A stretch of 33,644 bases of DNA from Caldilineales bacterium (GTDB lineage Bacteria > Chloroflexota > Anaerolineae > J102), in the NCBI GenBank assembly GCA_019695115.1, contig JAIBAP010000062.1, positions 1 through 33,644 of the forward strand, read 5' to 3'. Below, in pieces: positions 5,680 through 13,836 of the stretch. The translations under genes and the position numbers were made by a program. Position 1 is the first letter of the stretch. Each line of letters opens with the position of its first letter. Below the pieces are notes generated by a model that worked only from the letters and a program-made list of their open reading frames with translations, searched no databases and had not been told where the DNA came from.

Positions 5680-8434
5680 ACGCAGAGAGAATCCTGGCGA
5701 CACGAAATCCCTGGGTGAGGTACCAGTCCCCGGGACTGTACCAGTAGCGGAAGGCGCACCGTACCAGGCGGCGGTCGGCCGCCCAGCCGCCGCCGCGCCC
5801 CACGCGCGGGCCGGCGGCGTCCGGGTCTTCCAGGGCCGCGTCCGGGTCGTAGGGGTAGGGGGCGTAGCGGGTGGCCGTCCATTCGTAAACGTTGCCGGCC
5901 AGCTCGTGCAGTCCGTCCGGCGTGGATCCTTGCGGGTAGACGCCCACCGGCGTCGTGCGCAGCACCCGGCCTTCCAATGAATTGAGGCGGCCATCCGCCC
6001 AACGCCACCCCCAGGGATAGGGGCGACTACCGCCGCGGGCCGCCCACTCCCATTCCGGCTCGGAGGGCAAACGGAAGGGCAGGCCAGTGACAGCTCCCAG
6101 CCAGTTGGCGTAGGCCGCGGCCTCGTACCAGCACACGCCCACCACCGGCTGCGAGGGGTTGTTGAAGTCCAGGTCTTGCCAGAAGCGCGGTTCCGTGAAA
6201 CGCTGCCCTTCAGGATAGAGCTGGCGAACTGCTCCCAACCAGTCCTCCTCCGGCCAGGTGATATACTCCCGCCAGTTGCGTGCGTCTCTGGCTGTCATCA
6301 GACCACTGCGCAAGCGTTCGTCGATCTCCGACGGGTTGTCCTTGCGCCGTTGCCAGGTGCGCAGCCACCACTCGGCCGGGTCGTCCTCGCCCGGCGCCGG
6401 CTCGCCCCGCCGCCAGTGCTTGCCGCCTGCCGTCCAATAGCGCTCTTCGTCGTAGCCGCCCGCCGCCCTGAAACATTCGAACTCGGCGTTGGTGACGGGA
6501 AAACGGCCCAGGGCGTAGGGGGCCAAAGGAACTGTATGGCGCGGGCGTTCGTCGGCCTGGACGCGCAGGTTCCACCAGCCGCTGCCGATGGCCGCCGGCC
6601 CGCCCGCGATCTCGACCAGCGGCGGCAGAATGACCTTGACGCCGTTCACCGTCTCGACCGGGAAGCGCGGGTCGCCCAGCCGCCCCAGCAGCAGCCCGGC
6701 TTCGATGCGGCTGCGCAGATGGGCGGCCGGGTCGCCCAGCCGGGCCAGCATGTCCTGGCGGGCCGCGGCCAGGCGTTCGCCCTCCGTTTCGCCGCCTGCC
6801 AGCAGGCAGCGGGCAGCCAGGGCGGGGTTGGCCGTCCGCACGGCCGCCGCCAGTTCTGGGATCAGGCTGGCCGCCAGCAGGGTCGTTTCCTCCCAGCCGG
6901 TGGCGGGCGGCGGCGGCAGCGGGTCCCATTCGCCCCGCCGGGCCGCGGGCATGTCACGGCGCCGCCAGTGCGTACGCCACAGTTCGGCCAGGTCTTCGCC
7001 GTCTCGCCAGCGGCGCAGGAGGGCGAGGCCGGCAAAATACTCCTGCAGCAGGTGGTGGAGGAACTTGACCTTATGTTCGGGGGTCTCGGCCAGCAGGGTG
7101 GCCTCCTGGGCCAGGTGCAGTACGGTCGCGGGCGGCGTCGCCACGGAGCGGCCGTCAGGCAGCGTCACCTTTTCAGGCAGGGCGGCCAGCGCTTCCGAAA
7201 GCGCCAGCTCGGTGCCGCTGCCCTGCTTCTGCATGGCAAAGGCCAGCTCGGTCAGGGCCAGCGCCTGCGCCTGCGCCTCGATCCAGTCGGGATGGCGTTG
7301 TTCGTGCTCCTCGCGGTGCAGCAATCGTCCTACGAAGCCCTCGAACAATCCCGCTCGCCCTGCCGGCAGCTCGCCCTGGGCCTGGTCGTAGGCGCCCACG
7401 ATCATGAGCAGATAGTAGGGGATGGCGGCCAATTCCAACAGGTCGCGATGCTCCTCTTGCAGCGCCCGCCACAACCCTGCACCCCCTTCCGGCCCCAGAT
7501 AGCGACGGGCGAAGTCCTCGATCTGGTCGGGAGTGAGCGGGTCGATCTCAACCTGCTGCACGGCCAGCTCGCCCTGATGGTCCTGGCTGCGGCAACTGAA
7601 GACCAGGCGGTTGCCGGCGGGCAGGTCGCGGGCGAAGTCGCGCCAGGCCCACATGCGCTCGCTGTAGCGCTCGCGCAGCGCCTCGTTGAGCGCGTCGCAG
7701 AGCAGGCAAAGCTGCCCCGCCTGCAAACGCTCGTGGAACTCGGCCTCGCTGCCGCCGGGCAGGGCGCCCCGCCACATGCGGGACAGGAAGGCCTCGGGCG
7801 TCTCGTGTGGCTGCTGGCTGGCCAGGCGCACGAACAGGGGCAGGCGGGCGCTGGGGGCGGGTCGGGCCGTGACCTGCAAGCGCCGCAGGGCCAGGTCGAG
7901 CGCCAGGCGGCGCAGAACCGTGGTCTTGCCGCCGCCCGGCTGCGCCAGGAGGATGAAGGCCGGGTGCTCGTCCAGCGCCTGGCGGATGTCGGGCAGGGGC
8001 ACGCGTTCGATCTGTCGCTGCGGGCCTTCGCCTTTGACCAGCAGTTGGCTGAACGCGGGCGCCAGCTCCGGCGGCGGGCGGTACCCGCCGGAAAGCATCA
8101 CGTAGCGCTGCTGCAGGCGCTGGATGTCGGGGGTGATGCACAGCCGGGCCAGGTAGCAAGCCTCGCGCTCGGCAGGCCCGGCCGGAGGCGCCGCCGCCAG
8201 GTAGCGGCCGAGCGCATCGGCCTGGGCCAGGCTGACGGTCAGGCCGCGTTCGCCGGCGCTGACGCTGCCATTGGCCACCTGCACATCCCGGCTGCGCAGC
8301 AGTGCCAGCAATTCGGCCAACAGCGCTTCCATCTCGGCGCCGCTGAATTGGACGTCCAGGTGCAGGTCGCGGCCGACAAAGGTCTGGGCATGGACGTCCC
8401 GGTAGGAGGTGGCCTGGGGGTCTGGGGAGGGCAT
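5678..8434 (-). CDS. NACHT NTPase with C-terminal FGE-sulfatase (SUMF1-like) domain
   Basis: 918 residues, a STAND-type signalling ATPase. The N-terminal 150 residues hold a short beta element (HAQTFVGRDLHLDV) and helices. The NACHT domain has Walker A AQPGGGKTT (164-172), Walker B LCLLCDALNEA (242-252) and the FLHHLLQEYFAG helix (about 459-470). A HEAT-like linker with GRLGDP repeats (565-591) follows. The C-terminal FGE-sulfatase/C-type-lectin fold spans about 605-918, with PVTNAEFECF, PVVGVCWYEAAAYANWL, LPSEPEWEWAARGG, GNVYEWT and a final RGGGW...GFRVAR. The first catalytic cysteine of sulfatase-activating enzymes is absent after RGGGW, so this domain probably binds a ligand. In STAND proteins such a tail would sense a trigger and the NACHT would oligomerise. 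No effector domain is visible, so the downstream gene may serve. The biological role is inferred. Confidence 0.9.
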   Translation of the reverse strand: MPSPDPQATSYRDVHAQTFVGRDLHLDVQFSGAEMEALLAELLALLRSRDVQVANGSVSAGERGLTVSLAQADALGRYLAAAPPAGPAEREACYLARLCITPDIQRLQQRYVMLSGGYRPPPELAPAFSQLLVKGEGPQRQIERVPLPDIRQALDEHPAFILLAQPGGGKTTVLRRLALDLALRRLQVTARPAPSARLPLFVRLASQQPHETPEAFLSRMWRGALPGGSEAEFHERLQAGQLCLLCDALNEALRERYSERMWAWRDFARDLPAGNRLVFSCRSQDHQGELAVQQVEIDPLTPDQIEDFARRYLGPEGGAGLWRALQEEHRDLLELAAIPYYLLMIVGAYDQAQGELPAGRAGLFEGFVGRLLHREEHEQRHPDWIEAQAQALALTELAFAMQKQGSGTELALSEALAALPEKVTLPDGRSVATPPATVLHLAQEATLLAETPEHKVKFLHHLLQEYFAGLALLRRWRDGEDLAELWRTHWRRRDMPAARRGEWDPLPPPPATGWEETTLLAASLIPELAAAVRTANPALAARCLLAGGETEGERLAAARQDMLARLGDPAAHLRSRIEAGLLLGRLGDPRFPVETVNGVKVILPPLVEIAGGPAAIGSGWWNLRVQADERPRHTVPLAPYALGRFPVTNAEFECFRAAGGYDEERYWTAGGKHWRRGEPAPGEDDPAEWWLRTWQRRKDNPSEIDERLRSGLMTARDARNWREYITWPEEDWLGAVRQLYPEGQRFTEPRFWQDLDFNNPSQPVVGVCWYEAAAYANWLGAVTGLPFRLPSEPEWEWAARGGSRPYPWGWRWADGRLNSLEGRVLRTTPVGVYPQGSTPDGLHELAGNVYEWTATRYAPYPYDPDAALEDPDAAGPRVGRGGGWAADRRLVRCAFRYWYSPGDWYLTQGFRVARILSA

Positions 8435-8483
8435 GGCCGGGCGGCGAGTGACGCGAGTGTAGGGAATGAGACGATTGCCGGTT

Positions 8484-8513
8484 AGTTTAGCACAGATTGC
8501 ACGCTTGTATTAA
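8484..8513 (-). promoter_or_regulatory. weak candidate promoter of the NACHT gene
   Basis: On the minus strand TTAATA and TAAACT are separated by 18 bases, about 50 bases ahead of the start codon and within an AT-richer patch. Each box matches consensus at four of six positions. Confidence 0.3.
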
Positions 8514-8526
8514 CCTCATCTTTCTC

Positions 8527-8631
8527 ATGACCCCGCCCCCCGTGCCCAACAACCCACAGCTTGCCCGTTACGACCCGCCGTGGAGGCTGCCGTTTTTCAG
8601 GCGCAACGAGATGCTTATTGCCTGCCGCTGA
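8527..8631 (+). pseudogene. remnant of a SOUL-type heme-binding protein gene
   Basis: Reading 8527-8631 gives about 34 codons ending in TGA. The segment LARYDPPWRLPFFRRNEMLI matches the conserved C-terminal signature of SOUL/HBP family proteins as I remember it (ARYDPPWTxPFxRRNEV). Nothing upstream continues the protein: the DNA 5' of it is the start region of the divergent NACHT gene. This is therefore a 3' fragment of a lost gene, not a working one. The call rests on motif recognition only. Confidence 0.6.
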
Positions 8632-8818
8632 TGTGCGCAATACCAAGATCGGAAGTCGTTGTGCCTGCTCTTGTCCTACAGGTCTATCGCATTGGCTAAC
8701 CAACCGTAAGAAACGCATCGAGCGTAATGATCACAATACCTGCGCAGATGGCCTTCAGCCGTTTGGGTCTCGCCAAGTCCATCCCTTGCACCCACGACGC
8801 ACAGCTCCGGTGATTAAT
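8632..8818. other. gene-free stretch, lower GC
   Basis: About 190 bases between the SOUL fossil and the antitoxin gene, clearly less GC-rich than the flanks. Short open frames cross it on both strands, but none has a ribosome binding site or a recognisable product. It may be further decayed or acquired DNA. Confidence 0.5.
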
Positions 8819-9097
8819 TCACGCCAACTCGATCCGTAATTGCCGGCCCACAGCGCTCGCCAGGCGCTCCAGGGATTCGAGAGTGACAGCGGTATTGTCT
8901 GGATCGAGTAGCCGATCGATCTGTGACCGGCTCGTTTGCATCTTCTCGGCTAGTTGAACCTTGCTGATCTTGGACGCCTTCATGGCGTCATTCAACTGCA
9001 GCGTAAGCAGCCGCTTATGTGCTTTGCCTGTTGCTTCCTCAAGGAAGCCTTCTGCGCTCAGAAAGTCATCGAAATCGCTACCGGTGTATTTGTTCAT
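8819..9097 (-). CDS. HigA-like XRE-family antitoxin
   Basis: 92 residues from the ATG four bases after the toxin stop; an in-frame ATG at 9109, overlapping the toxin end, would add four residues. The C-terminal two thirds form a helix-turn-helix: AMKASKISKVQLAEKMQTSRSQIDRLLDPDNTAVTLESLERLASAVG. This matches HigA-type antitoxins (the sensing and recognition helices, then the LDP-x-NT-x-VTL motif). The N-terminal region would bind the toxin. Cotranscribed with the toxin, the protein probably represses the operon at the inverted repeat 9463-9480. The GC content is lower than that of neighbouring genes, which fits acquisition. The family assignment is strong. Confidence 0.88.
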   Translation of the reverse strand: MNKYTGSDFDDFLSAEGFLEEATGKAHKRLLTLQLNDAMKASKISKVQLAEKMQTSRSQIDRLLDPDNTAVTLESLERLASAVGRQLRIELA

Positions 9098-9101
9098 GAT
9101 A

Positions 9102-9452
9102 TTATCCATTGAGCCAGAGATTCCTTCGATCGCGAGCCAGTTCGAGGTCCTGCAATGGCGTTTTCTGGGCTTTCTTGATGAACCCGTGCAGCAGGGCCAT
9201 CTCGTCGGATCGGACTGTGAAGCAAATGCGTGCAATTCGCCCAGACGATAAATGGCTGCGTAACTCCCATAGATCGGACTCAAGTTTTCTGACCAGAGGC
9301 ATGCCAAGCAGCCAACGAAACTGCAAAAGCTTGACATCCTCGCCAATGACCTTCCGGTCTTCTTTGTCAAGCTCCAGCAGCCACTCCCGAACTGGTTCCC
9401 GGCCAGATTCGGTACGAAAGAAAACAACTCGCAGAACGAGGCGGTCGCTCAT
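9102..9452 (-). CDS. HigB-like RelE/Gp49-superfamily toxin
   Basis: 116 residues. The start ATG at 9452 is preferred over an upstream GTG at 9470, which lies in the promoter. The sequence follows the phage Gp49-like/HigB pattern: REPVREWLLELDKEDRK, then LLGMPLVRKLESDLWELRSHL, RIARICFTV, LLHGFIKKAQKTPLQDLELARDRR. Family members are ribosome-dependent mRNA endonucleases of the RelE fold; the basic Arg/Lys residues in WELR and FIKKAQKTP are the expected active-site and RNA-contact positions. Gene order is toxin first, as in HigBA systems. The AT-richer composition sets it apart from mfd on one side and the NACHT gene on the other. Confidence 0.9.
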   Translation of the reverse strand: MSDRLVLRVVFFRTESGREPVREWLLELDKEDRKVIGEDVKLLQFRWLLGMPLVRKLESDLWELRSHLSSGRIARICFTVRSDEMALLHGFIKKAQKTPLQDLELARDRRNLWLNG

Positions 9453-9460
9453 GTTCGAAG

Positions 9461-9489
9461 AATGTACCACACAAGGTACACTTTGTCAA
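9461..9489 (-). promoter_or_regulatory. sigma-70-type promoter of the toxin-antitoxin operon
   Basis: On the minus strand a perfect -35 TTGACA (9484-9489) is followed by a 17-base spacer and TACATT (9461-9466) as -10. The toxin ATG follows 8 bases further on, giving a very short leader. Confidence 0.75.
9463..9480. promoter_or_regulatory. operator-like inverted repeat in the TA promoter
   Basis: TGTACC and GGTACA form a perfect inverted repeat with a 6-base spacer (ACACAA), overlapping the -10 box and part of the promoter spacer. This is the expected placement for autorepression by a HigA-type antitoxin. The binding is inferred. Confidence 0.65.
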
Positions 9490-9557
9490 ATACAATGGCT
9501 CACTAATCGCACCTACTATCCAACCAGGGTCAGCGACTGCTCTCCAAAATCGCCCAT

Positions 9558-12500
9558 CTACACCCCCGCCGTCAAAATATCCAAACACCGCAGCACGTTC
9601 TCGCGCCAGGCGCCGGCCTCATCGATCCTCACCCACAGCGCCTGGCTGCCCACATGCGCAGCCTGCCCCAGCTGATATTGCAGCCGCTCGCGCGCCAACC
9701 GGGCCACGGCCGGGCTGCGGATGGTCAACTGCTGGTCGTCGCGACCGATGTTCGTCACCCCGGCCCGCAACGCCATCACCTTCACCTTGACCTGGTAGAG
9801 CAAATTCTCCACCGCCGCCGGCAGGGGGCCGAAACGGTCGATCAGCTCCTGGCTCATCTCGTCGATCTCGCCGGGCGTGTGCAGCCCGGCGATGCGGCGA
9901 TACAACTGCAAACGCAGCATCTCGTCGTCGATGAAATCGGCCGGCAGCCCGGCATCCAGCGGCAGGTCGAGCTGCACCGATGGCCCCATCGGGTCCACCA
10001 ACGCGGCCACATCGATGGCCCCGGCCGGCAGCCTGCCCTCGTCGCGCATCTCCTCCACCGCCTGCGCCAGCAGCCGCACATAGAGGTCGAAGCCAACGGC
10101 GGCAATGTGGCCGTGCTGCCGCGCCCCCAGCAACTCGCCGGCGCCGCGGATCTCCAGGTCGCGCATGGCGATGCGGAAGCCGGCGCCCAGGTCGCTGGCC
10201 TCCTGGATGGCTTCCAGACGGCGGCGGGCGTCGGGCAGCAACGACTTGTGCCGGTCATAGAGCAGATAGGCATAGGCCCGCACCGCCCCCCGCCCCACCC
10301 GCCCGCGCAGCTGATAGAGCTGCGCCAGCCCGAACGTATCGGCCTTGTTGATGATGATCGTATTGGCGTTGGGGATGTCGAGACCGCTCTCGATGATCGT
10401 TGTGCAGACCAGGACATCGAACTCATCCTCGGCGAAGGCCAGCATCGTCCGCTCCAGCTCGCGTTCGGGCATCTGGCCGTGGCCGACGGCCACGCGCGCC
10501 TCTGGCGCCAGCTTGCGGATGCGATTGGCGAGTTGCTCGATGCCCTGGACGCGGTTGTGGACGAAGAACACCTGGCCGTTGCGGTCCAGCTCGCGCAGGA
10601 TGGCGTTGCGGATCAGGGTTTCGTCGTAGAAGCCGACAAAGGTCTGGATGGGCAAGCGCTCTTCGGGCGGGGTGTCGATGGTGCTGAGGTCGCGCACCCC
10701 GGTCAGGCTCATGTACAGGGTGCGGGGGATGGGCGTGGCCGTGAGGGTCAGCACATCCACCTGGCTGCGCAGCTGCTTGATCCGTTCCTTGTGCGTGACG
10801 CCGAAGCGTTGCTCCTCATCCACGATCAGCAACCCCAGGTCCTTGAAAGCCACATCTTTCGACAGCAGGCGGTGCGTGCCGATGACGACATCGATGCTGC
10901 CATCGCTCAGCCGGTCGATGGTCTCTTGCTGCTGCCGGGGCGTGCGAAAGCGCGAGAGCATGTCCACCTGGACGGGAAAGGCCCGCAGCCGCTCGCCAAA
11001 GGTCTTGAAATGCTGTTGGGCCAGGACGGTGGTGGGGACCAGCACCGCCACCTGGGTGTTGTCCATGATCGCCTTGAAGGCCGCCCGCAGCGCCACCTCC
11101 GTCTTGCCATAGCCCACATCGCCGCAGATCAGCCGGTCCATGGGGCGGGCCTTCTCCATGTCTTCCTTCACCGCTTCGATGGCCACCAACTGGTCTTCGG
11201 TCTCGACATAAGGGAAGGCCGCCTCGAGTTCGTGCTGCCATTCGGTGTCGGGGCCGAAAGCATGGCCGGGCAACGACTCGCGGCGGGCATACAGCACCAG
11301 CAATTCGTCGGCGATCTCGGCCACCGCTTTCTTCGCCCTGGCTTTCACCAGCCCCCAGTCGGCCGTGCCCAGCCGGTTGAGGATGGGGGCGCTGTCGCCG
11401 GGGCCAACATAGCGCGCCAGCCGGTCGGCCTGGTGCACGGGCACGTAGAGGCGGTCGGTCTGGGCGTAGTCCACTTGCAGATAGTCGCGGGACAGGCCGT
11501 CGAGGTTGAGCTTGACCAGGCCGGCGAAGCGGCCGATGCCGTGCTCGATGTGGACGACATAATCGCCGGGGTGGATGTCGGCAAAGAACGTCTCCGGCGC
11601 GACCGGGCGGGGCTGGCGGCTGCGACGGGTGCGGGCCTTGCCCCAGCCGAAAAGCTCGGCATCGGTGAGGAAGAGCAGCTCGGCAGGGCCGAGGGGATCG
11701 CCCATGCGCCAGCCTTCGTCGAACTGCCCCTGCACCAGGCTGGCCCCGCCCGCCGGCGGCGTCCCGCTCAAGTCGCTCGACACGCCCAACGGCCGCCCTT
11801 CTTCCTGGAAGAGATCGGCCAGCCGCGCCGCCTGGCGTGTGACCATGACCACGCTGCTGCCCTGGCCCTGGCTGGCCTGCACCTGCTCGACCACGCGCTT
11901 GAGCTGCCCGCCCCAGCGCGGCCCCAGATGGAAAAGCCGGCCCAACGCCGAAGCAGTGCTGGTGGTGTGCCCATCCAGCTTGCCCTGGCCGAGGATGAGC
12001 GGTTGCCGGGCCTCGATCTGCGGTCGTAAGACCTCCCAGGGGAGGTAGGGCCGGATGAAGCCCTGGGCCAGATCACCGCTCTTGATCAGGTCGGCCTGCA
12101 CCTGCAACGCCTGGCCTTCGAGGTCGAGGGCGACGGCGGCCAGGTCAGCGGCGGCGTCGATCAGCAGCAGCCCCTCGTCGGGCAGATAGTCGAGCAGGGT
12201 GGCGGGCTGGGGATGGAGGTAGGGCAGATAGAACTCGACCCCGCGAAAAGCCGCGCCCGCGGCCAGTTGCTCGGCCTCGCGCTGAAGCTCGAACTGGGCG
12301 GGCGGGTGGCAGTTGGCGGCGTCCAGGGACAGGAGGGCGGCCGCAGCCGCGGGGCCGTTTTCCAGGATGGCCTCGGAGCCGGGGCCGATGAGGAGGCGGT
12401 CGAAGGTCGAGCCGGGCAGGGTGCGTTGGCTGGAGGGGTCGAAGCGGCGCAGGCTGTCCACCTCGTCGCCCCATAGCTCGATCCGGGCCGGGTAAGCCTC

Positions 12501-13121
12501 GTTGGGCGGCCAGATGTCGATGATCCCGCCCCGCCGGCTGAAAACGCCCGCTTCCTCGACCACGGCCGCCTGCTGGTATCCCGCCTTCAACCAGCGCCCC
12601 AACAAGGTCTGCATCTCGATCACGTCCCCGCGGCGGAGGGAGCGCAAGGTGCGCCGGAAGAGCGACAGCGGGGCGGTGGGCTGCATCAAGGCCCGCACCG
12701 AGGCCACCACCACCGGCGGTTGGCCTTCGGCGCCGGGTCGGCCCCACCCCGCCAGCGCCGCCAGGGCGGCAATGCGCGCCTGGCGCGTTTCTTGCGACCA
12801 GGCGATGCGCTCGAAGGGGAGGCCGTCGGGGTCGGCAAACAGTCTCACGCCGGCGTCATCGCCCAGCCAGGCGCGGCCTTGCTCCACCAGCTGCCGGGCC
12901 GTGTCCACTTTGGCCGTGAGGATGACGATCGGCCGGCCTTCGGCCGCCAGCGCCGCGGCGACGAAGCTGCGCGCAGAGGCGACGATGCCCAGGGGATAGC
13001 GCGGCGTTTCGCCGGCTGCGATCTGCGAAACCAGATCGCGAAAGGCGGTGTGGCGGCGCAGCAGGGGGGGCAGGCCGCTGAGGTCGAGCGAGGCGGCGGG
13101 CGAAATGCGCTCAGTGGTCAT
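9558..13121 (-). CDS. mfd: transcription-repair coupling factor Mfd
   Basis: 1187 residues, the normal length for Mfd. The protein displaces RNA polymerase stalled at DNA lesions and recruits UvrA. Domain order: UvrB-like N-terminal module (about 20-330), RNA-polymerase-interacting CarD-like domain (about 518-575, with [14 protein letters not shown] and [11 protein letters not shown]), superfamily 2 translocase with Walker [10 protein letters not shown] (667-675), DEEQ (768-771) and [24 protein letters not shown] forms motif VI, and a C-terminal TRCF domain ends the protein. It lies downstream of pth on the same strand, 55 bases away. Its ATG overlaps a TGA that ends a duplicated copy of the pth C-terminal sequence. 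No Shine-Dalgarno is evident, so translation may depend on coupling. Confidence 0.98.
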   Translation of the reverse strand: MTTERISPAASLDLSGLPPLLRRHTAFRDLVSQIAAGETPRYPLGIVASARSFVAAALAAEGRPIVILTAKVDTARQLVEQGRAWLGDDAGVRLFADPDGLPFERIAWSQETRQARIAALAALAGWGRPGAEGQPPVVVASVRALMQPTAPLSLFRRTLRSLRRGDVIEMQTLLGRWLKAGYQQAAVVEEAGVFSRRGGIIDIWPPNEAYPARIELWGDEVDSLRRFDPSSQRTLPGSTFDRLLIGPGSEAILENGPAAAAALLSLDAANCHPPAQFELQREAEQLAAGAAFRGVEFYLPYLHPQPATLLDYLPDEGLLLIDAAADLAAVALDLEGQALQVQADLIKSGDLAQGFIRPYLPWEVLRPQIEARQPLILGQGKLDGHTTSTASALGRLFHLGPRWGGQLKRVVEQVQASQGQGSSVVMVTRQAARLADLFQEEGRPLGVSSDLSGTPPAGGASLVQGQFDEGWRMGDPLGPAELLFLTDAELFGWGKARTRRSRQPRPVAPETFFADIHPGDYVVHIEHGIGRFAGLVKLNLDGLSRDYLQVDYAQTDRLYVPVHQADRLARYVGPGDSAPILNRLGTADWGLVKARAKKAVAEIADELLVLYARRESLPGHAFGPDTEWQHELEAAFPYVETEDQLVAIEAVKEDMEKARPMDRLICGDVGYGKTEVALRAAFKAIMDNTQVAVLVPTTVLAQQHFKTFGERLRAFPVQVDMLSRFRTPRQQQETIDRLSDGSIDVVIGTHRLLSKDVAFKDLGLLIVDEEQRFGVTHKERIKQLRSQVDVLTLTATPIPRTLYMSLTGVRDLSTIDTPPEERLPIQTFVGFYDETLIRNAILRELDRNGQVFFVHNRVQGIEQLANRIRKLAPEARVAVGHGQMPERELERTMLAFAEDEFDVLVCTTIIESGLDIPNANTIIINKADTFGLAQLYQLRGRVGRGAVRAYAYLLYDRHKSLLPDARRRLEAIQEASDLGAGFRIAMRDLEIRGAGELLGARQHGHIAAVGFDLYVRLLAQAVEEMRDEGRLPAGAIDVAALVDPMGPSVQLDLPLDAGLPADFIDDEMLRLQLYRRIAGLHTPGEIDEMSQELIDRFGPLPAAVENLLYQVKVKVMALRAGVTNIGRDDQQLTIRSPAVARLARERLQYQLGQAAHVGSQALWVRIDEAGAWRENVLRCLDILTAGV

Positions 13122-13200
13122 CAGTCGCGGTGGAAGCGGTTCGTTTGGGGTGGGCGGATGGGCAGGATGGGCGGATTCAGTCGCGGTTGAAACGGTTCAT
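13121..13200. repeat. duplicated 24-bp tail of pth
   Basis: Positions 13121-13144 and 13177-13200 match at 21 of 24 bases, 56 bases apart. The second encodes the last seven residues of Pth and its stop (MNRFNRD), while the first would encode TNRFHRD and stop, with its TGA overlapping the mfd ATG. The intervening bases contain a GGGCGGAT/GGGCAGGAT repeat. Confidence 0.8.
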
Positions 13201-13740
13201 GGCTGTGGCCAGGCCGTCGCTCAGCCAGATTTCGAGGGCTTGTACGGCTTGGGCACGAGCCGGGGTCATCAGCTCTTCTTCGGCGGCGGTGAAGTTTTCC
13301 AGCACATAGTCGGCGGGGTCCATCTGGCCGGGCGGGCGGGCAATGCCCACGCGCAGGCGGGGGAACTGGTCGTTGCCCAGGCGTTGGATAAGCGAGCGCA
13401 TGCCGTTGTGTCCCCCGGCGCCGCCAAAAGGCCGCAGCCGCAGTTTGCCCAGGGGCAGGTCGAGGTCGTCGCAAACCACCAGGATGTCGGCGAGGGCGAT
13501 CTTGTAGAACGAGGTCAGGGATTGCACGGGCGGGCCGCTCAGGTTCATGTAGTCTTGCGGCTTGACGAGTAGGACGCGCTCGTCGCCGACCGTTCCCTGG
13601 GCCACCCGGGCCTTGAATTGCAGTTTGTCGAAACCCAGGCCGTGGGCGGCGGCGAAAGCATCGGCGATCTGAAAGCCGATGTTGTGGCGGTTGCGGGCGT
13701 AGTGCGGGCCGGGGTTGCCCAGGCCGACGATCATCTTCAT
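13177..13740 (-). CDS. pth: peptidyl-tRNA hydrolase
   Basis: 187 residues, matching bacterial Pth length. It releases tRNA from peptidyl-tRNA that has dropped off the ribosome. Visible motifs: GLGNPGPHYARNRHNIGF with Asn9 and catalytic His19, then NLSGPPVQSL, VVCDDLDLPLGKLRL (the catalytic Asp lies in this strand) and GGAGGHNGMRS. The C-terminus ends NRFNRD, and near-identical coding for it is repeated downstream. The start is an ATG with a second ATG two codons on; a Shine-Dalgarno is not clear. A 33-bp palindrome pair lies just upstream and mfd is 55 bases downstream. Confidence 0.97.
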   Translation of the reverse strand: MKMIVGLGNPGPHYARNRHNIGFQIADAFAAAHGLGFDKLQFKARVAQGTVGDERVLLVKPQDYMNLSGPPVQSLTSFYKIALADILVVCDDLDLPLGKLRLRPFGGAGGHNGMRSLIQRLGNDQFPRLRVGIARPPGQMDPADYVLENFTAAEEELMTPARAQAVQALEIWLSDGLATAMNRFNRD

Positions 13741-13753
13741 GGCAGGGTCACAG

Positions 13754-13833
13754 AGACCCTAAAGGTTTCCAAAACCTTTAGGGTCTGCCTCATCGATCAG
13801 AGACCCTAAAGGTTTCCAAAACCTTTAGGGTCT
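13754..13833. repeat. two copies of a 33-bp palindrome
   Basis: Copies at 13754-13786 and 13801-13833 are identical. Each is a perfect 15-base inverted repeat (AGACCCTAAAGGTTT and its complement) around CCA. A 14-base spacer resembles the sequence after copy 2, giving a 47-base period. The pair fills most of the spacer between the Thr-Pro-rich protein and pth on the minus strand. Strong hairpins could end or attenuate transcription, though neither has a T run. It looks like a REP-type dispersed element. Confidence 0.9.
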
Positions 13834-13836
13834 GGC

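Noticed and set aside
5678-7500. Formylglycine-generating sulfatase activator
   Set aside because: The FGE-like tail lacks the first catalytic cysteine after RGGGW and is fused to a NACHT domain.
6176-8485. 769-codon open frame on the plus strand opposite the NACHT gene
   Set aside because: Antisense to a gene with clear Walker and FGE motifs, with a product rich in Gln, Arg and Gly and no domain.
8482-8718. Minus-strand 78-codon ORF across the SOUL fossil
   Set aside because: No ribosome binding site or recognisable product, and the opposite strand carries the SOUL signature.
13754-13833. CRISPR array
   Set aside because: Only two copies of a 33-bp palindrome, a 14-bp spacer resembling the flank, and no cas genes.
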